Assembly (NCBI GenBank): GCA_002917075.1
Contig: NTMA01000005.1
Span: 186,001-250,000 of the forward strand
Source of the DNA: Hawksworthiomyces lignivorus
Taxonomy: Eukaryota > Ascomycota > Sordariomycetes > Ophiostomatales > Ophiostomataceae
Direction: 5' to 3'
DNA: 64,000 nt
Of this stretch, positions 32,775 to 46,607 are shown piece by piece. The notes beneath the pieces are model-generated. The model saw nothing but the letters and a program-made list of their open reading frames with translations, was not told the origin of the DNA and searched no databases. Positions within the stretch are counted from its first letter, which is position 1, and each line of letters opens with the position of its first letter. Made by a program: the position numbers and the translations under genes.

Positions 32775-35336
32775 ATGGCTCCCTCCAACGGGAAGACATC
32801 AACGCGCAAGCAGCGGCCCATCAAGGAGGACCGCAAGCTCAAGCGGAAGCGCGAGATCGAGACTGTCGAGGCGCTGCAGAAGGCCGTGGACGAGCTGGAC
32901 CCGGCCGCCCGGCCTGCCAACTTTTCCGACCTGCCACTGTCGCCGGCAACAGCAGCCGGCCTGCGCGACTCGCACTTTACGACGCTGACGGACATCCAGG
33001 CGCGGGCGATCCCGGCGGCGCTGCGGGGGGCGGACATTCTGGGGGCGGCCAAGACGGGCAGCGGCAAGACGCTGGCGTTTCTGGTGCCGGTGCTGGAGAA
33101 GCTGTACCGGGCGCGGTGGACCGAGTACGACGGGCTGGGGGCGCTGATCGTGTCGCCGACGCGCGAGCTGTCGGCGCAGATCTTCTCGGTGCTGCGGCAG
33201 GTGGGGCGGCACCACGGGTTCTCGGCGGGACTGGTGATCGGCGGCAAGAGCCTGCAGGAGGAGGCGGAGCGCGTGGGGCGCATGAACATCCTGGTGTGCA
33301 CCCCGGGCCGCATGCTGCAGCACCTGGACCAGACGGCGGGGCTGGCCGTCGACGACCTGCAGCTGCTGGTGCTGGACGAGGCCGACCGCATCCTGGACAT
33401 GGGGTTCCAGCGGGCCGTGGACGCGCTGGTGGAGCACCTGCCCAAGGCGCGGCAGACGCTGCTGTTCAGCGCGACGCAGAGCCGGCGCGTGTCGGACCTG
33501 GCGCGGCTGAGCCTGCGCGAGCCCGAGTACATTGCGGTGCACGAGGCGGCGGCGGCGGCCACGCCGGCCACGCTGCAGCAGCACTACGCCGTGGTGCCGC
33601 TGCCCGACAAGCTGGACACGCTGTACGGCTTCGTGCGCGCCAACCTCAAGGCCAAGACCATTGTCTTCTTCTCCTCGGGCAAGCAGGTGCGCTTCGCCTT
33701 TGAGGCCTTCCGCCACCTGCAGCCCGGCGTGCCGCTGCTGCACCTGCACGGGCGGCAGAAGCAGGCGGCGCGCCTCGAGATCCTGGCGCGCTTCGCCGCC
33801 GCCAAGCACGCCTGCCTCTTCGCCACGGACGTCGTCGCCCGCGGCGTCGACGTCCCGCTGGTCGACTGGGTCGTCCAGGTCGACTGCCCCGAGGACGCCG
33901 ACACCTACATCCACCGCAGCGGCCGCACCGCGCGCTACGAGCGCGCCGGCAAGGCCATCCTGTTCCTCGACCCCAGCGAGGAGGCCGGCATGCTCAAGCG
34001 CCTGGCCGCCAAGAAGGTGCCCGTGGGGCGCGTCAACGTCCGCGAGAAGAAGAAGACGAGCATCCGCGACCAGCTGCAGAACATGTGCTTCCAGCAGCAC
34101 GACGTCAAGTACCTGGCCCAGAAGGCCTTTGTCAGCTACGCCCGCTCCGTGCACCTGCAGCGCGACAAGGAGGTCTTCCAGCTCGACAAGCTCGACCTCG
34201 AAGGATTCGCCCGCAGCCTGGGCCTGGCCGGCGCGCCGCAGATCCGCTTCCGCCCGGGCGAGGACCTGAAGCAGCTCAAGAATGCGTCGCGTGCCCTGCT
34301 TTCGAGCGGCTCCGAGGACGAGGAAGATGATGAGGAAGGCGAGGATGGCGGAAGCAAGCGGGCGGCGGCCAAGGCCAAGAAGCCCGAGGTCCGCACCAAG
34401 GCCCAGCGCATGTTTGAGCGCACCAACCAGGACGTGCTCACGCAGCACTACCAGAACCTGATCGGCGAGGAGGATGAGGGCGGCGAGGGAGACGGTAAGC
34501 GGAAAACTAAGGCAAGCGGGGAGGATGACGACGGCGACGAGGACGCCGACTTCTTCTCGGCGAAGCGCGTCATGGACGACGCCGCGCTGTCCAAGGCGGC
34601 GGGCCTGGGCGGCAGTGGCCAGAAGGAGCCAGCGATCACGGCCAAGGTGCTCAAGCTGGGCGGCGAGCACGACCTAGTCATCGACTCGAAGCGGCGCGAG
34701 AAGCTGCTGCAGTCCAAGAAGCAGCTGCTCAAGTACAAGGGCACCGGCACCAAGCTGCTGTTCGACGACGACGGCGAGGCCCACCCGCTGTACCAGCTGC
34801 AGGACGAGGCCCACTTCCGCCGCCAGGGGGCCGCCGAGGACCAGCGCCTGCAGTTCGTCCAGGCCGAGGCCGACCGCGTGCGCTCCGCCGACGTCGACGA
34901 CAAGGCCGCCGCCAAGGAGAAGCGCCGGGAGAAGCGCCTTAAGCGCAAGCTGCGCGAGCGCGGCGAGCTACTCGACGGCGACGAGGCCGGCGGCGACTAC
35001 GACGATGACGATGAAGACGGAGGTGCCTACGTCGGCGGCGACGGCAAGTTTGGCGAAGACGGCGACGACGGCCTGGCGCTCCTGCGGTCGCTGCCGATTG
35101 CAGGCGGCGGCGGCGGGGACGACGACGACGACGACGACCGAGAGCCTGCACCCCCCCGCAAGAAGCAGAAGAAGTGGTTCCAGAAGGACGACAGCGACAG
35201 TGACGACGAGGACGGCCCGAGCGCCAAGAAGAGCAAGAAGGTCGGCAGGGGCAAGCGCAAGGTCTTCGAGATGGACGCCATGCCAGACAACCTGGAAGAC
35301 CTGGAGGCGCTGGCGACAGGCCTGCTGGACGACTGA
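32775..35336 (+). CDS. DBP4: DEAD-box ATP-dependent RNA helicase DBP4 (HCA4)
   Basis: Intronless, 853 residues. All helicase motifs are visible: Q motif FSDLPLSP...LTDIQ, motif [10 protein letters not shown] (91-99), [18 protein letters not shown] (201-204) in [17 protein letters not shown] (232-234), then ARGVDVP and HRSGRTAR in the second RecA domain. The Dbp4-specific part follows: [32 protein letters not shown]. The C-terminal third is acidic and Lys-rich (several Glu/Asp runs), usual for nucleolar helicases. In yeast Dbp4 acts in early 18S rRNA processing by releasing U14 snoRNA; the same role is expected here. Very GC-rich third positions create long antisense shadow frames. Confidence 0.95.
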   Translation: MAPSNGKTSTRKQRPIKEDRKLKRKREIETVEALQKAVDELDPAARPANFSDLPLSPATAAGLRDSHFTTLTDIQARAIPAALRGADILGAAKTGSGKTLAFLVPVLEKLYRARWTEYDGLGALIVSPTRELSAQIFSVLRQVGRHHGFSAGLVIGGKSLQEEAERVGRMNILVCTPGRMLQHLDQTAGLAVDDLQLLVLDEADRILDMGFQRAVDALVEHLPKARQTLLFSATQSRRVSDLARLSLREPEYIAVHEAAAAATPATLQQHYAVVPLPDKLDTLYGFVRANLKAKTIVFFSSGKQVRFAFEAFRHLQPGVPLLHLHGRQKQAARLEILARFAAAKHACLFATDVVARGVDVPLVDWVVQVDCPEDADTYIHRSGRTARYERAGKAILFLDPSEEAGMLKRLAAKKVPVGRVNVREKKKTSIRDQLQNMCFQQHDVKYLAQKAFVSYARSVHLQRDKEVFQLDKLDLEGFARSLGLAGAPQIRFRPGEDLKQLKNASRALLSSGSEDEEDDEEGEDGGSKRAAAKAKKPEVRTKAQRMFERTNQDVLTQHYQNLIGEEDEGGEGDGKRKTKASGEDDDGDEDADFFSAKRVMDDAALSKAAGLGGSGQKEPAITAKVLKLGGEHDLVIDSKRREKLLQSKKQLLKYKGTGTKLLFDDDGEAHPLYQLQDEAHFRRQGAAEDQRLQFVQAEADRVRSADVDDKAAAKEKRREKRLKRKLRERGELLDGDEAGGDYDDDDEDGGAYVGGDGKFGEDGDDGLALLRSLPIAGGGGGDDDDDDDREPAPPRKKQKKWFQKDDSDSDDEDGPSAKKSKKVGRGKRKVFEMDAMPDNLEDLEALATGLLDD

Positions 35337-35883
35337 GAAGAGAATCTGGGGAGACTTGCTGTATTCTTTTTTGTCGTGTCTTGTATATTTTACTTCGTAT
35401 TTTACTTCATCATATTTAGAGCGATACCTGGACTGGAAAAGGGGACAAGCATCAATGAGACATTGGCATCATAGCTGGCCATCACTAGTTATAACAGAGA
35501 AAAAGTATTTACTCGATCTTCATTCATTTCTCGCTTCCTCTTCATCTTATGTAGCTGAATGTATCGTAAAAACAAAGTGTACTCCTGACCAGATGAATAC
35601 AGCGGCAAGAAAAATAACAATGCAAAATAAAAGGTTCCAAACGCCTTTCCATTTGTCGCCCCCCTTTCGTTAAATGCCCCTGATGTCCTAAACTCGCTTG
35701 GGGGGGTATTTGCCGTCAAATGCCTAGAACGCCGTAAAAAAAGGGACCAGATGGGGGTAAAGAAAAAAAGAAAAGAAAAAATCAAAATTCCAAAAGGCCA
35801 CACCATCAATCATGTCCGTCTCGCTCATTTCGTCTCCTCATGTCTTCATCTCTTCTTCTTCCTCCCCCTCCTCCTTCTTTTTC
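35337..35883. other. Convergent intergenic stretch
   Basis: 547 bp shared by the 3' ends of DBP4 (rightward) and the SUN-domain gene (leftward). It is AT- and poly-A-rich; no gene or RNA was recognised. Confidence 0.4.
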
Positions 35884-36332
35884 TCATACAATGTCGAGCT
35901 GCGGCTGCCCATACAGCCGCACCCGGTAGAAGCACGTGTGGTCTGCGCCGCCGTAGTTGTTCAGGGCGCGGATGATGATGTGGTCCGTGACGGCGCCCAG
36001 CGCCTCCAGCTCGGGAGACAGCCGGAAGACCTGCGCACCGCCGCTGCCGGCCTTGCTCTTCTCAAAGGTGAAGGCGCCGATCTTGACAAAGCCCCAGCCG
36101 AACAGGGGGCTCTGGTCGTCCGTGTCCGGGAACTGGCTCAGGCTCCAGTCCTGCAGGGGCCGCTGCAGCGCGTAGTCGGTGATCTGGGCCCACATCTCGA
36201 GGTCGCGGGGCATGGCGCCCGGGTCGAGCGTCGCCGACGGGTGAATATGCTCGACCACGAGGTACTGCGGGACGACGCGGAGGCCCAGCTTGACAGCGAG
36301 GTCGGCAGAGCTCTTCTTCGTCTTGCCGCCGC

Positions 36333-36369
<37 letters not shown>

Positions 36370-39148
36370 GCCGCTGGTGGTGGCGGTGGAGGTGGCGCTG
36401 CCGCCGCTGCTGCCGCCTTTGCTGCTTCCCTGCGTGGCGGCGCACCAGCAGTCGCCGTCCTGCTCCCACGGCTCGAAGGCGGCCGACCCGCGTAGAGAGC
36501 CGGGAGAAGGCCGCTCGCTGGCGGCGCCGCCGCGGTAGAGTGCCCACAGGGAGGGTCGGTAGGGCATGTAGGAGGGGCTGGAAAAGTGGTGGTTGAAGAC
36601 GGCGCCGGCGTTGCGGGTCAGGAAGTTGATCTGGTGGATGAGGTGCGTGTTCCAGTTGGCGGCGATCTTGCCGCGGGCCATGGCCTCGAGCTGCGCGTCG
36701 CTGATGCTCTTGCGCACCAGCTGGTCGACCAGCGCCGAGATCTCCCGCTTGGTCATCATCGAGCCGTCGGCGGCGTTGCCGGCCGACGGCGGCGACGAAT
36801 CAGACGACGGCCCAGTGGGGTGCGCGGCGTGCAGAGACGACGAGACGGAAGAGACAGACGAGACGGCATCGGCGGCGGCCCGGGCGACCTCGACGACGCG
36901 GTCCTCGAGATCGGCCAGCGCGCCCTTGATCTCCACGCGGTGCTCGACAAAGCTGTTCTGCAGGATCTGCAAAAAGTCTTGCCGCGACACAAGCACGTCG
37001 CGCGCCTGCGGCGATGTTGCCATCTGCCGGGCTAGCTTAGCAAGCTGGTCGTCCGTCAGCTGCTCGACTAGGTCTCCGGCGACGGGCTGCGCCGACGGCG
37101 AGCTGTCCGCGACGGCACCGAGGATGCTCTTGACCTTGCTCTGGTTCTTGCGCAGCCAGGCCTCCCAGGACTTGGACAGCGCGGCCTCGGCGATGCCCTC
37201 GACGTCACGCACCGAGAGGGCCTTGCTGGCGGCGGCGGGGTCCGGCAGCATGCCCGAGGCTTCGAGTTGGCGCTTCAGCGCTGTCCACTGCAGGTCGGAG
37301 ACGGCCATGGAGCCGTCTTTGCGCCAGAGCAGCGTGAAGATGTCGCGGTCGGCCTCAATGTTGTCCTTGAGCGCGTGCCAGAACTCCTGCGCGATCACGG
37401 GCCGGCCGCGCCGGTCGAGCTCCATGTGGACCATGGCGGGCAGGATGCGGCCGATGCGGTCGAGGGCGTCCTGGTGCAGGCGGTGAGCGTGCTTCATCTG
37501 GGCGACCTCGCTGGCATGGCTCAGGATCAGGCCGTTGACGCGGGCAAACTCCTCGTCGCTGATGGCTCCCAGCGGGTGCACCAGTGCAAACGGTACCAGC
37601 TGGCGCAGGTTGCTCCGCCAGTCGCTGCCGTACCAGTGGAGGCGGTTGTCCACGCGGTAGCCCTGATAGAGGTCGTCGGGCGACGTGGAGATGACGAATA
37701 CCCGAATGGCCACAGCACTCAGCACAAGAAACGTAATGGCCATCGCCAAGGCGCGCGTGACCTCGCCGACGCCTTGTATAAAACCCCAGACACCTCCTTT
37801 TGAGCGTGTGGACTTCTTTGCTTTCGGTTTCGGGGCGGTATCTTCGGTCTCAATATTTGCTGATTCCTGCGCCTGCTGGCTCGGCTTCTCCGCGGCAGCG
37901 GGCCGCAGATGGCTCCTAGCCGAGCGCCGCCGTCCAAGAAAGCTGCGACCAGACACAGGCGCTTCAGAAGTGCCGTGGTTAGCTGCCAACTCGTCTGCCG
38001 CAGGATCCTGCGTTGTCCGGAACAAGCTCTTGCGGGTCCGAAGGGTGGGGCCAGGCGTAGCCGTCCGCGACTTGACAGATTTCGCGCCGACTCGCACAGA
38101 AGCGGCATTTGGCGCAGAGGCTACGACATCAGGCTCGGCTTGCGTCTGCTCTGTCTCTTTCGCAGATGTCTTCGGGTCACTCTTGGTGTTCTTTCCATTG
38201 GCTTGACGCGTCGCCGCTGGATCCGTTACTTGTGGCTCAGAATCGTTCACAGCATCTGTGGGGAGATTGTCGGACCGCGGGCGGATGAAGTGTAGCTGGG
38301 GGTACGCCTGCCGGACGGCCTCGTCGTCTTGGTCTTCGTGTATGGTAGAGAAGCGGCGGGCGGAGTTGAGAAGATTCTGCAGGATGTTGGACGTGCGGGA
38401 GACGACGCCTGTCCTGGACGGCATGGTAGGCGTAAAGATCTGCGCGTCGGCGAATATGCTGTCCTCTTCGGTAAAGTTCCGCGTCGGCGAGGCAACTGGC
38501 GGCTCGGATATCTGCCGTGTGCGCGTAGTACGTGCTGCTGACACAGGCTGCGGCTGCTCGGATGCAGCTCGTGAGTGCCCTTTTTTTTCGCGTAAGCGGT
38601 CAGTGTCAAATGTATTTAGATATACGCAGACAAAGAGACCTACCTTGAAAGAGATTCCGCTTGGCGATAGCTGGCCGCCTCTCATCTTGGCTAGCGGCCG
38701 GGTCTCTAACCAGCTGGACGGATTCGAGCGACTCCTCGCTGGACGAGACGCCAGGCACCTCAGACACAGGAGGACGACTAGCAGCCCGCCCAGGCGCCTC
38801 GGACGCGCGTCTCTGCTGCTGCTCAGTCTCGCGCGCGGCGCGGGCGCGTTCGTCCTCGGCGTTGTCCTTCTCAACGGCGTCGACGACGTGGCTCAGCGCG
38901 CTAGCGAAGCTGTAGCGCTGGCGGGCGACGTTCTGGCGGGCAGGCAGGATGGTTGGCGGCGAGCCATAGGCGGAGCTGTACTTGGCCGGGCCGGGCGACA
39001 TGCCGCGAGCCACGGCCGTGTTGTGGAGCGATGGTGATTGAGCGCCAGTCACGGCGTCCAGCGGGCCGCCTGCCTCGGAGCTGCCGTCGAACAGGCGGCT
39101 CGAGGAGGATGCTGCCGCAGACGCACGTGTCGATCGTCGGGGGGGCAT
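35884..39148 (-). CDS. SUN-domain (Sad1/UNC-84) nuclear envelope protein
   Basis: Two exons (39148-38644, 38579-35884; 64-nt GT-AG intron) give 1066 residues. The first about 440 residues are Ser/Arg/Pro-rich and nucleoplasmic. A single membrane helix follows, RALAMAITFLVLSAVAIRVF (about 440-463). A long helical luminal part comes next, and the C-terminal SUN domain begins around NWNTHLIHQINFL and ends with HTCFYRVRLYGQP. The domain contains AFEPWEQDGDCWCA, LVVEHIHPSATLDPGAMPRDLEMWA and FTFEKSKAGSGGAQVFRL. SUN proteins span the inner nuclear membrane and bind KASH proteins to link chromatin or spindle pole body to the cytoskeleton. A poly-Asn run of about 12 residues interrupts the domain entry loop. 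Confidence 0.9.
36333..36370. repeat. GTT trinucleotide microsatellite coding poly-Asn
   Basis: A run of about 12 GTT units on the plus strand (AAC codons on the coding minus strand) inside the SUN-domain gene. It encodes an Asn tract flanked by Ser/Thr/Gly-rich sequence. The length is likely variable between strains. Confidence 0.85.
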
Positions 39149-40971
39149 GCTTTTAGTGGGTGATTGATGCTGTCGGTGTCTCGTTCGGTTGCTGGAAAGA
39201 ATAAAAAGGCGGTGTTATTGTCGTTATCGCCGTTGCTTGACGCGCCGCTTGACGTTCGGATGGATTTAGGGCGTTAGAAGCAGCTCGTGCAAAACAACGC
39301 GTTCGATCTTTGGCAAGGCATGTGCAGTGCGTTTGTGGGAAGGGCGGTGTTTGAGGACTAGCTGAGTGGGGAGCAAGGCCAACGGGTCGCGGAGGAGACA
39401 ATCAGCGGTGAGAACAAGACATGGACTGCTGTCGCGAACTGCATCGACTCGAGCAAAAAGTAAAAGAAACGAGCTTTTAAGAAGCTTCAGAGAGCCTGCA
39501 CAAGGACTTCAGGAAGATAGAGAGATGAGGAAGAGGGGTGGTCCTGGTGTTCTTTGTGGTCGGCTCCCGGAAGCGGCAGAGCGGGAGCAACAAAGGACAG
39601 ACAAGCGAAAGCCAACGGCCAACGACTCCGGGGCGAGGACGACAGCGACAGAAACCGGTCAGTCAAAGAAGAGATACGACAATAGGAATCTCCCTGAGAA
39701 AGAAAACTTGACAGGCCGGCTGCCCTTTGTGTTTCTCGTCGTTGGTCTGTTGTGCGCGCAAATTTGTTGACGGTGGAGATGAGAGTGAGGTTGAGGTTGA
39801 GATGCGCCTTGGGCAGCTACTGTAAGTGTGTGGTGGCTGGGTCGGCAGGAGCCGGGGTAGCTCTTTCTTTCTTTTTTTTTCTTTTTGGCTATTTCTTTTT
39901 TATTTTATTTTTTTTATTTACTTTAATTTTGGTTGGCCTGTTCCGTACTCGCTTTGAGCCATAAGCAGCATATGCATCCAAACGCAACGCGTCGTACCTG
40001 GATGCAAAGAAAGAGACAACAGCGCGTCCGTGCTCTCCCTACGTGCTGGCGGTTGATACGCTAACTGAAAGCGGTACTCCACATTTTGTAGTTATAGCCC
40101 GCTGAAGAGGGAGCATGAGAAGGCGAGGTCAGCCCACGCAAGAGACCATTGGTGCCCAATGGGCCAGTGTCGACCTGTCTAGAGATTAGAGGGCCTTGGG
40201 TGGCACTAAAATTGCTGTGAAAATACGCAAGGCCGCCTTGCATGTGGAAGGTTGTTCCGAAAGAGCCACATTCTCATGAGGGCGTATGTATTGTCCTGGC
40301 GAGGAATAGAGTTTCTCTCTGAGAAGCCTTAGGCGATCGAGCAACCTCGGGATGGGCTAAAATTGCTGTGTAAAAAAAAAAAAAAGAAAGAAAAGAAAGA
40401 AGAATTTTTTTCTTCTTTATAGACCACCCGCCAACTTTCCTGAATAGTACTCTGCTGATTCTGGTGCATGTCAACGGCGTCTCTCGATCTCGACCCAGCA
40501 CAGCAGCAAGCGCAGACAACATAGTACAGTGTCCACGCATATCGACACACATAAATAAACGCAGATATGTACTCTACGTACGAGATATGACGTACCTGTT
40601 CCTGCTCTGTGTCTACTAGGAAATTCCAATTAAATCAAGTGGTAAATGTTGGCAAGAACAACCAAGAGCACATACGTATGGCCCTGTTGTTCTTTCCCTG
40701 CTGCTCACATCGTAATTTAATTTTTCTTGCAACGGGCGGCTCTTTCCCTGTTCTCTGTAGTGTGTTGAGGTATGAGCGGCCCCACTTGCGCTTTCCAGGA
40801 CATCAGTTCTCTCACAGACTGTTCCTGCCCGTATTGTTCTTGCGCATCTCCTCTCTTCGCTCTTCTGCTTTCGCTGTGCCTCATAATATTTCTCGCGATC
40901 CAATTCTGCCTCCCTCAATTGACCTTCGCCAATCCTCCTTGACCCCTTCGTCGACAATTCTATCCGCCAAG
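39149..40971. other. Divergent intergenic region, SUN gene / epimerase
   Basis: About 1.8 kb separating two genes transcribed away from each other. It contains poly-T and poly-A tracts (39870-39930, 40370-40410) and a short direct repeat around ctaaaattgctgtg at about 40205 and 40355. The frame 39366-39770 has unstructured basic content and is not called. Confidence 0.45.
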
Positions 40972-42466
<1,495 letters not shown>

Positions 42467-43132
42467 GAACTGCGAGCACGTTATTGCAATCTGCAGCCGC
42501 CGCGCTCCTCTATCATTTTACTTGTTTGGATGTGTGCAAAATCTCTGGACAGCTTATTACCCCCCTTTTTTTTTCTTTGGCATTAGATGTTTTGTTGCAT
42601 CTAATCATTTTAGGAATTACAAAAGGCAGTTAAAGAAAAGACAGATTTAAAAAAGTAAAGGGAGGAAAGTAGATGCGTTAAAGTTTAGAGGATACCATTT
42701 CTTGATAGCATGAATTCGCATATATGTCTTAGAGAGTTGCTTTGTTCTCTTCCTAGCTGTGTGATCTGCTGAAGAACGTAATTTGAGACATCTCCACACT
42801 AAATGGCGACGGGGCGCCATCCGTAGTCGAAGGCGCCTATCATCGGCCACTTCCCCTCACATCAGCCCATCCACGCGAGCCAACGGCTTTTTAGCTATGC
42901 ATGCAATCGCTTCCACCTCGCGGAGTGAGTGCTGCTCTGTCGGCTGCTATATTGCACTAGCTGAAGCTAGAAGGCTGAGCGCCCTGGATAAGACCAGAAC
43001 GCGAGCATCCTCGTAGACATTGAATTGCTAGATATATGTTGAGATAAGCAGAGCTAGCTACGGCGAGAAATTACAGTGCACACATTTCCTGACAAAAAAA
43101 AAAAAAGGCCGCGGGCAGACGGCATTGCAACG
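42467..43132. other. Intergenic stretch, epimerase to D-amino-acid oxidase
   Basis: About 670 bp with the epimerase 3' UTR and the oxidase promoter. Nothing recognisable beyond AT-rich tracts and a poly-A run just before the oxidase start. Confidence 0.4.
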
Positions 43133-44542
43133 ATGCCCAATATTGTCGTTATCGGGTATGATGCGCGCAATGACCATTTTTCTTTGGTCGCACGACCGGA
43201 AGCTGACCTATGAAACAGCGCCGGCGTCGCCGGCCTGACGTCGGCCCTGCTGCTCTCCCGCAATAAGGACTACACGGTTACCGTGGTGGCCCGCCACATG
43301 CCGGGCGACTACGACATCGAATACACGTCGCCATGGGCCGGGGCCAATGTTCTGCCGTACGTGCTACGAGGCGGCGCTGGGGCCGAGCGAGGCTTGGAGA
43401 TACAACACTGCTTTCTGACCACCGCACAGGATGAACCCAGAGTCCAGCAGCCGGTGGGAGCGCGATACCTGGCCCGAGCTGAAGCGGCTGGCCGCCGAGG
43501 TGCCCGAAGCCGGCATCCATTTCCAGAGTAGGTCGCGGTTCCCTCTGCATCGCCTCACTCCCCGCTACGAGGTGGCCGCAGCTGACTCGACGTTCTACTA
43601 GAGGCCCTCGTCCTACGCTCGGCGGAGGCGGCAGCGGCGGCGTCTGGCGCCACAGAAGGAGCAGCGCCAGCAGCAGCAGGCGGCAGCGATAGCAGCGCGA
43701 CGGCGGAGATCTCGGACGCGCTGTTCTCGCCGAACCCGTGGTTCCGCACGCTGTTTGACGACTACCGCGACCTGGCGGCAGACGAGGTGCCGCCGGGCTA
43801 CGCGTCGGCCTCCGAGTTCATGTCGGTGTGCATCAACACGGCGCTGTACCTGCCGTGGCTGGTGGGCCAGTGCCGCGCGCGCGGCGTCGTGTTCCGCCGC
43901 GCCGTGCTGGCACACGTGGCGGACGCCGCCGCCTACGCGGGCCTACAGCGGCAGGCGGACGGGACGACAGCGGTGGATGCCGGATTCGCGGCCGCCGCGG
44001 GCGCCCCCACGGTCGTCGTCAACTGCTCCGGCCTGCTGGCCTGCCGCCTGGGCGGCGTGGCCGACGCGTCCGTGCAGCCGGCGCGGGGCCAGATCGTCGT
44101 GGTGCGCGACGAGCTGACGCCCATGCTGGCCAGCGACCGCACGGCCGACGGGCCCGACGAGCTGCTCTACAACATGCTGCGCGCCAGCGGCGGCGGCACC
44201 GTCGTCGGCGGCACCTACCAGATCGGCAGCTGGGCCGCCGCTCCCGACCCCGCCATCGCCGACCGCATCCTGCAGCGCATCGCCGCCGCCCACCCCCAGC
44301 TGCGCGCCGCCGGAAAGACCGCCGCCGACCTCGACGTCGTCCGCCACGGCGTCGGCCTGCGGCCCTACCGCGCCGGCGGCGTCCGCATCGAGATCGAGCA
44401 GATCGCCACGCCAGCCGGCGGCGACGACAAGGTCTGGGTCGTGCACAACTACGGCCACGCCGGCTGGGGGTACCAGGGGTCGTACGGCTGCTCCAAGCGC
44501 GTGGTGGAGCTGGTGGCCGAGGTTGTCCAAAAGGGAAAATAG
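43133..44542 (+). CDS. D-amino-acid oxidase (FAD-dependent)
   Basis: Four exons (43133-43155, 43219-43356, 43430-43527, 43602-44542) with introns of 63, 73 and 74 nt give 399 residues. The N-terminal FAD motif [19 protein letters not shown] is completed by splicing. Then come the conserved [10 protein letters not shown], and the C-terminal [13 protein letters not shown] (substrate Arg) and [17 protein letters not shown], both diagnostic of DAO-type oxidases. A Ala/Ser-rich insert (about residues 90-115) looks disordered. It oxidatively deaminates D-amino acids to keto acids with H2O2 release. The protein ends in QKGK and lacks a peroxisomal SKL-type signal, unlike most fungal DAOs, so location is uncertain. 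Confidence 0.9.
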
Positions 44543-44961
44543 TTTTATATGCTTAGAGTGCCTCTTTGTCGTAAAAACTCATGAAATTCTAGCATTTTCA
44601 TTTTCTGGCAATGGCAAGCTTCAGTGAACGAGCTGCAGGTGTAGGAGCTGCTTAATGCCTGTATGTAGGTCCAGTGCGCCAAAACCAAATTGGTCTAAAA
44701 AACGTGGCACGGGTCCAGGGGCATGGCGCCCCCACTAAAAATATAACGCTGTAGACGCGAAAGAGCCTAAAACAGGCGCCGAAGGAATAGCGGCATGGTT
44801 TCATTTGCTGTCCTCTTCGAGCTTTCGTTGAGCTGCAGAAGCAAGCAAAGCAAGCAAGCACAAAGCTGCTCACAAACAGCTCTTACAACCTTCTTTTTCT
44901 CTTCTCTCTACCAAGGAACGACAGCTATTCTCCCATCCTCCCCCCCTCACCACTGTCGACC
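44543..44961. other. Intergenic stretch, DAO to ALG3
   Basis: 419 bp, with AT-rich sequence on the left and a pyrimidine-rich 5' leader (ttctttttctcttctctctacc type) before ALG3. No other feature. Confidence 0.4.
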
Positions 44962-46446
44962 ATGCCTTCCGACGCACCCTCCCTCCCCGTCCAGGCGGTG
45001 CGCTTTGTCCGGGACGTCCTCACTGGCCACAGCAGCCCGCTGTCGAAGCTGATCCCGTTTGCGCTCGTCGCCTTCGACGCCGTCCTCTGCTGCCTCGTCA
45101 TCTGGAAGGTCCCCTACACCGAGATCGACTGGGTCGCCTACATGGAGCAGGTTGGGCAGTACGTGGCCGGCGAGCGCGACTACACGCAGCTCGAGGGCGG
45201 CACCGGCCCGCTCGTCTACCCGGCGGCCCACGTCTACATCTACACGGGGCTCTACTACCTCACGGACCAGGGCCGCAACATCCTGCTGGCCCAGCAGCTG
45301 TTCGCCGGCGTCTACCTGCTGGCGCTGTCGGTGGTCATGGCCTGCTACTGGCGGGCAGGGGTACGTACACGGAGAGAGCTCTTTTTCTGGCTGCACTTGG
45401 TGCTTGTGCTTGTGCTTGTGCTTGTGCTTGTGGAACTCAATTATCGCTAACTGCTTTCCTCTCTCTGCTAATCTCAGGCACCCCCCTACGTCCTGCCCCT
45501 GCTCGTGCTCTCCAAGCGGCTGCACAGCATCTACATGCTGCGGTGCTTCAACGACGGCTTCGCCGCGCTCTTCCTGTGGCTGGTGCTGTTCTGCTTCCAG
45601 CGCGGCCAGTGGACGCTAGGCCTGCTGGCGTACGCCTGGGGCCTGGGCACCAAGATGACGCTGCTGCTGAGCCTGCCGGCCGTGGGCGTCGTGCTGGTGG
45701 CGGGGCGCGGCTGGCAGGGCGCCCTGCGCCTGGCCGTGCTGCTGGCCCAGATGCAGCTGGCGCTGGCCGCGCCCTTCCTGGCGCGCAACCCCTGGGGCTA
45801 CGCGGCGCGCGCCTTTGAGCTGTCGCGCCAGTTCCTGTTCCGCTGGACCGTCAACTGGCGCTTCGTCGGCGAGGAAGTCTTTCTGAGCCGCGGCTTCGCC
45901 GCCGCGCTGCTGGCCGCCCACGCCGCGCTGCTGCTGCTCTTTGCCGCCACGCGCTGGCTGCGCCCCGCCGGCACGACGCTGGCCGCGCTGGCCGGCGCGC
46001 TGCTCGCCGACCCCACCCGCCTCGTCCTGGCCGAGCACGGGCCCCTGGCGCCGCGCGAAGCCGTCGCCCTGGCAGTGCGCGCCGCCGCCGACCCGCGCTA
46101 CGCCATGACCACGGTGCTGGCCGCCAACGCGCTCGGCCTGCTGACCGCCCGCTCGCTGCACTACCAGTTCTACGCCTACCTGGCCTGGGCCACGCCCTAC
46201 CTGCTGTGGCGCGCCGGCGTCCCCGCCCCGCTGCTGTACGCCCTCTGGGCCCTGCAGGAGTGGGCCTGGAACGTGTTCCCCAGCACCCCCGCCAGCTCCG
46301 CCGCCGTCGTCGGCGTCCTGGCCGCCACCGTCGCCCTCACCTGGTGGGGCGCCACCGACGAGTACGCGTCGGCGCTGCCGGCCAAGGAGGCGCCAGCCGA
46401 GGGCGAGAAGAAAGGGAAGAAGGCGGAGGCGAAGAAGCAGCGGTAG
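44962..46446 (+). CDS. ALG3: Dol-P-Man:Man5GlcNAc2-PP-Dol alpha-1,3-mannosyltransferase
   Basis: Two exons (44962-45360, 45478-46446; 117-nt intron) give 455 residues with about ten or more hydrophobic segments. Family signatures: [13 protein letters not shown] and [20 protein letters not shown] near the N-terminus, [23 protein letters not shown], and [12 protein letters not shown] near the end. ALG3 works on the lumenal side of the ER and adds the sixth mannose, from dolichyl-phosphate mannose, to the lipid-linked N-glycan precursor. The C-terminus ends with a Lys-rich cytosolic tail ([13 protein letters not shown]), fitting ER retention. The intron holds a 6-bp tandem repeat. Confidence 0.95.
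45402..45432. repeat. GCTTGT hexanucleotide repeat in ALG3 intron
   Basis: Five tandem GCTTGT units lie inside the intron (45361-45477). The frame also stays open through part of it, but acceptor CTCAG at 45477 and conserved flanks support splicing. Confidence 0.85.
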
Positions 46447-46607
46447 AGAGACGTGTGCGCTTTTGGTTTTCTGGGAGGGATTTTTTTGTTTTTGTGTTTG
46501 GCAAGAAAAAAAGTTGTTCGTATTTTTGGTCATCATTATTCCGGCGTTATACCCTCAATGGCGTTCTCTCACTCTTTCTTTTTTTCATATCCTCTAAATC
46601 ACCCCTT

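Noticed and set aside
32799..34670. 623-codon antisense open frame opposite DBP4
   Set aside because: It lies exactly opposite the GC-rich helicase coding sequence and has no domain. Strong third-position GC in DBP4 removes stops on the other strand.
39366..39770. 134-codon frame in the SUN/epimerase intergenic region
   Set aside because: Basic, unstructured composition with no domain and no sign of conservation. It falls in the region of promoters and 5' UTRs.
40190..40375. Short direct repeat around ctaaaattgctgtg
   Set aside because: The matching stretch is about 15 bp with no extension on either side, so it is below what supports a repeat family.
45361..45450. ALG3 exon 1 read-through into the intron
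   Set aside because: The open stretch ends soon, the repeat-rich sequence is not conserved-looking, and splicing to 45478 restores the ALG3 protein.
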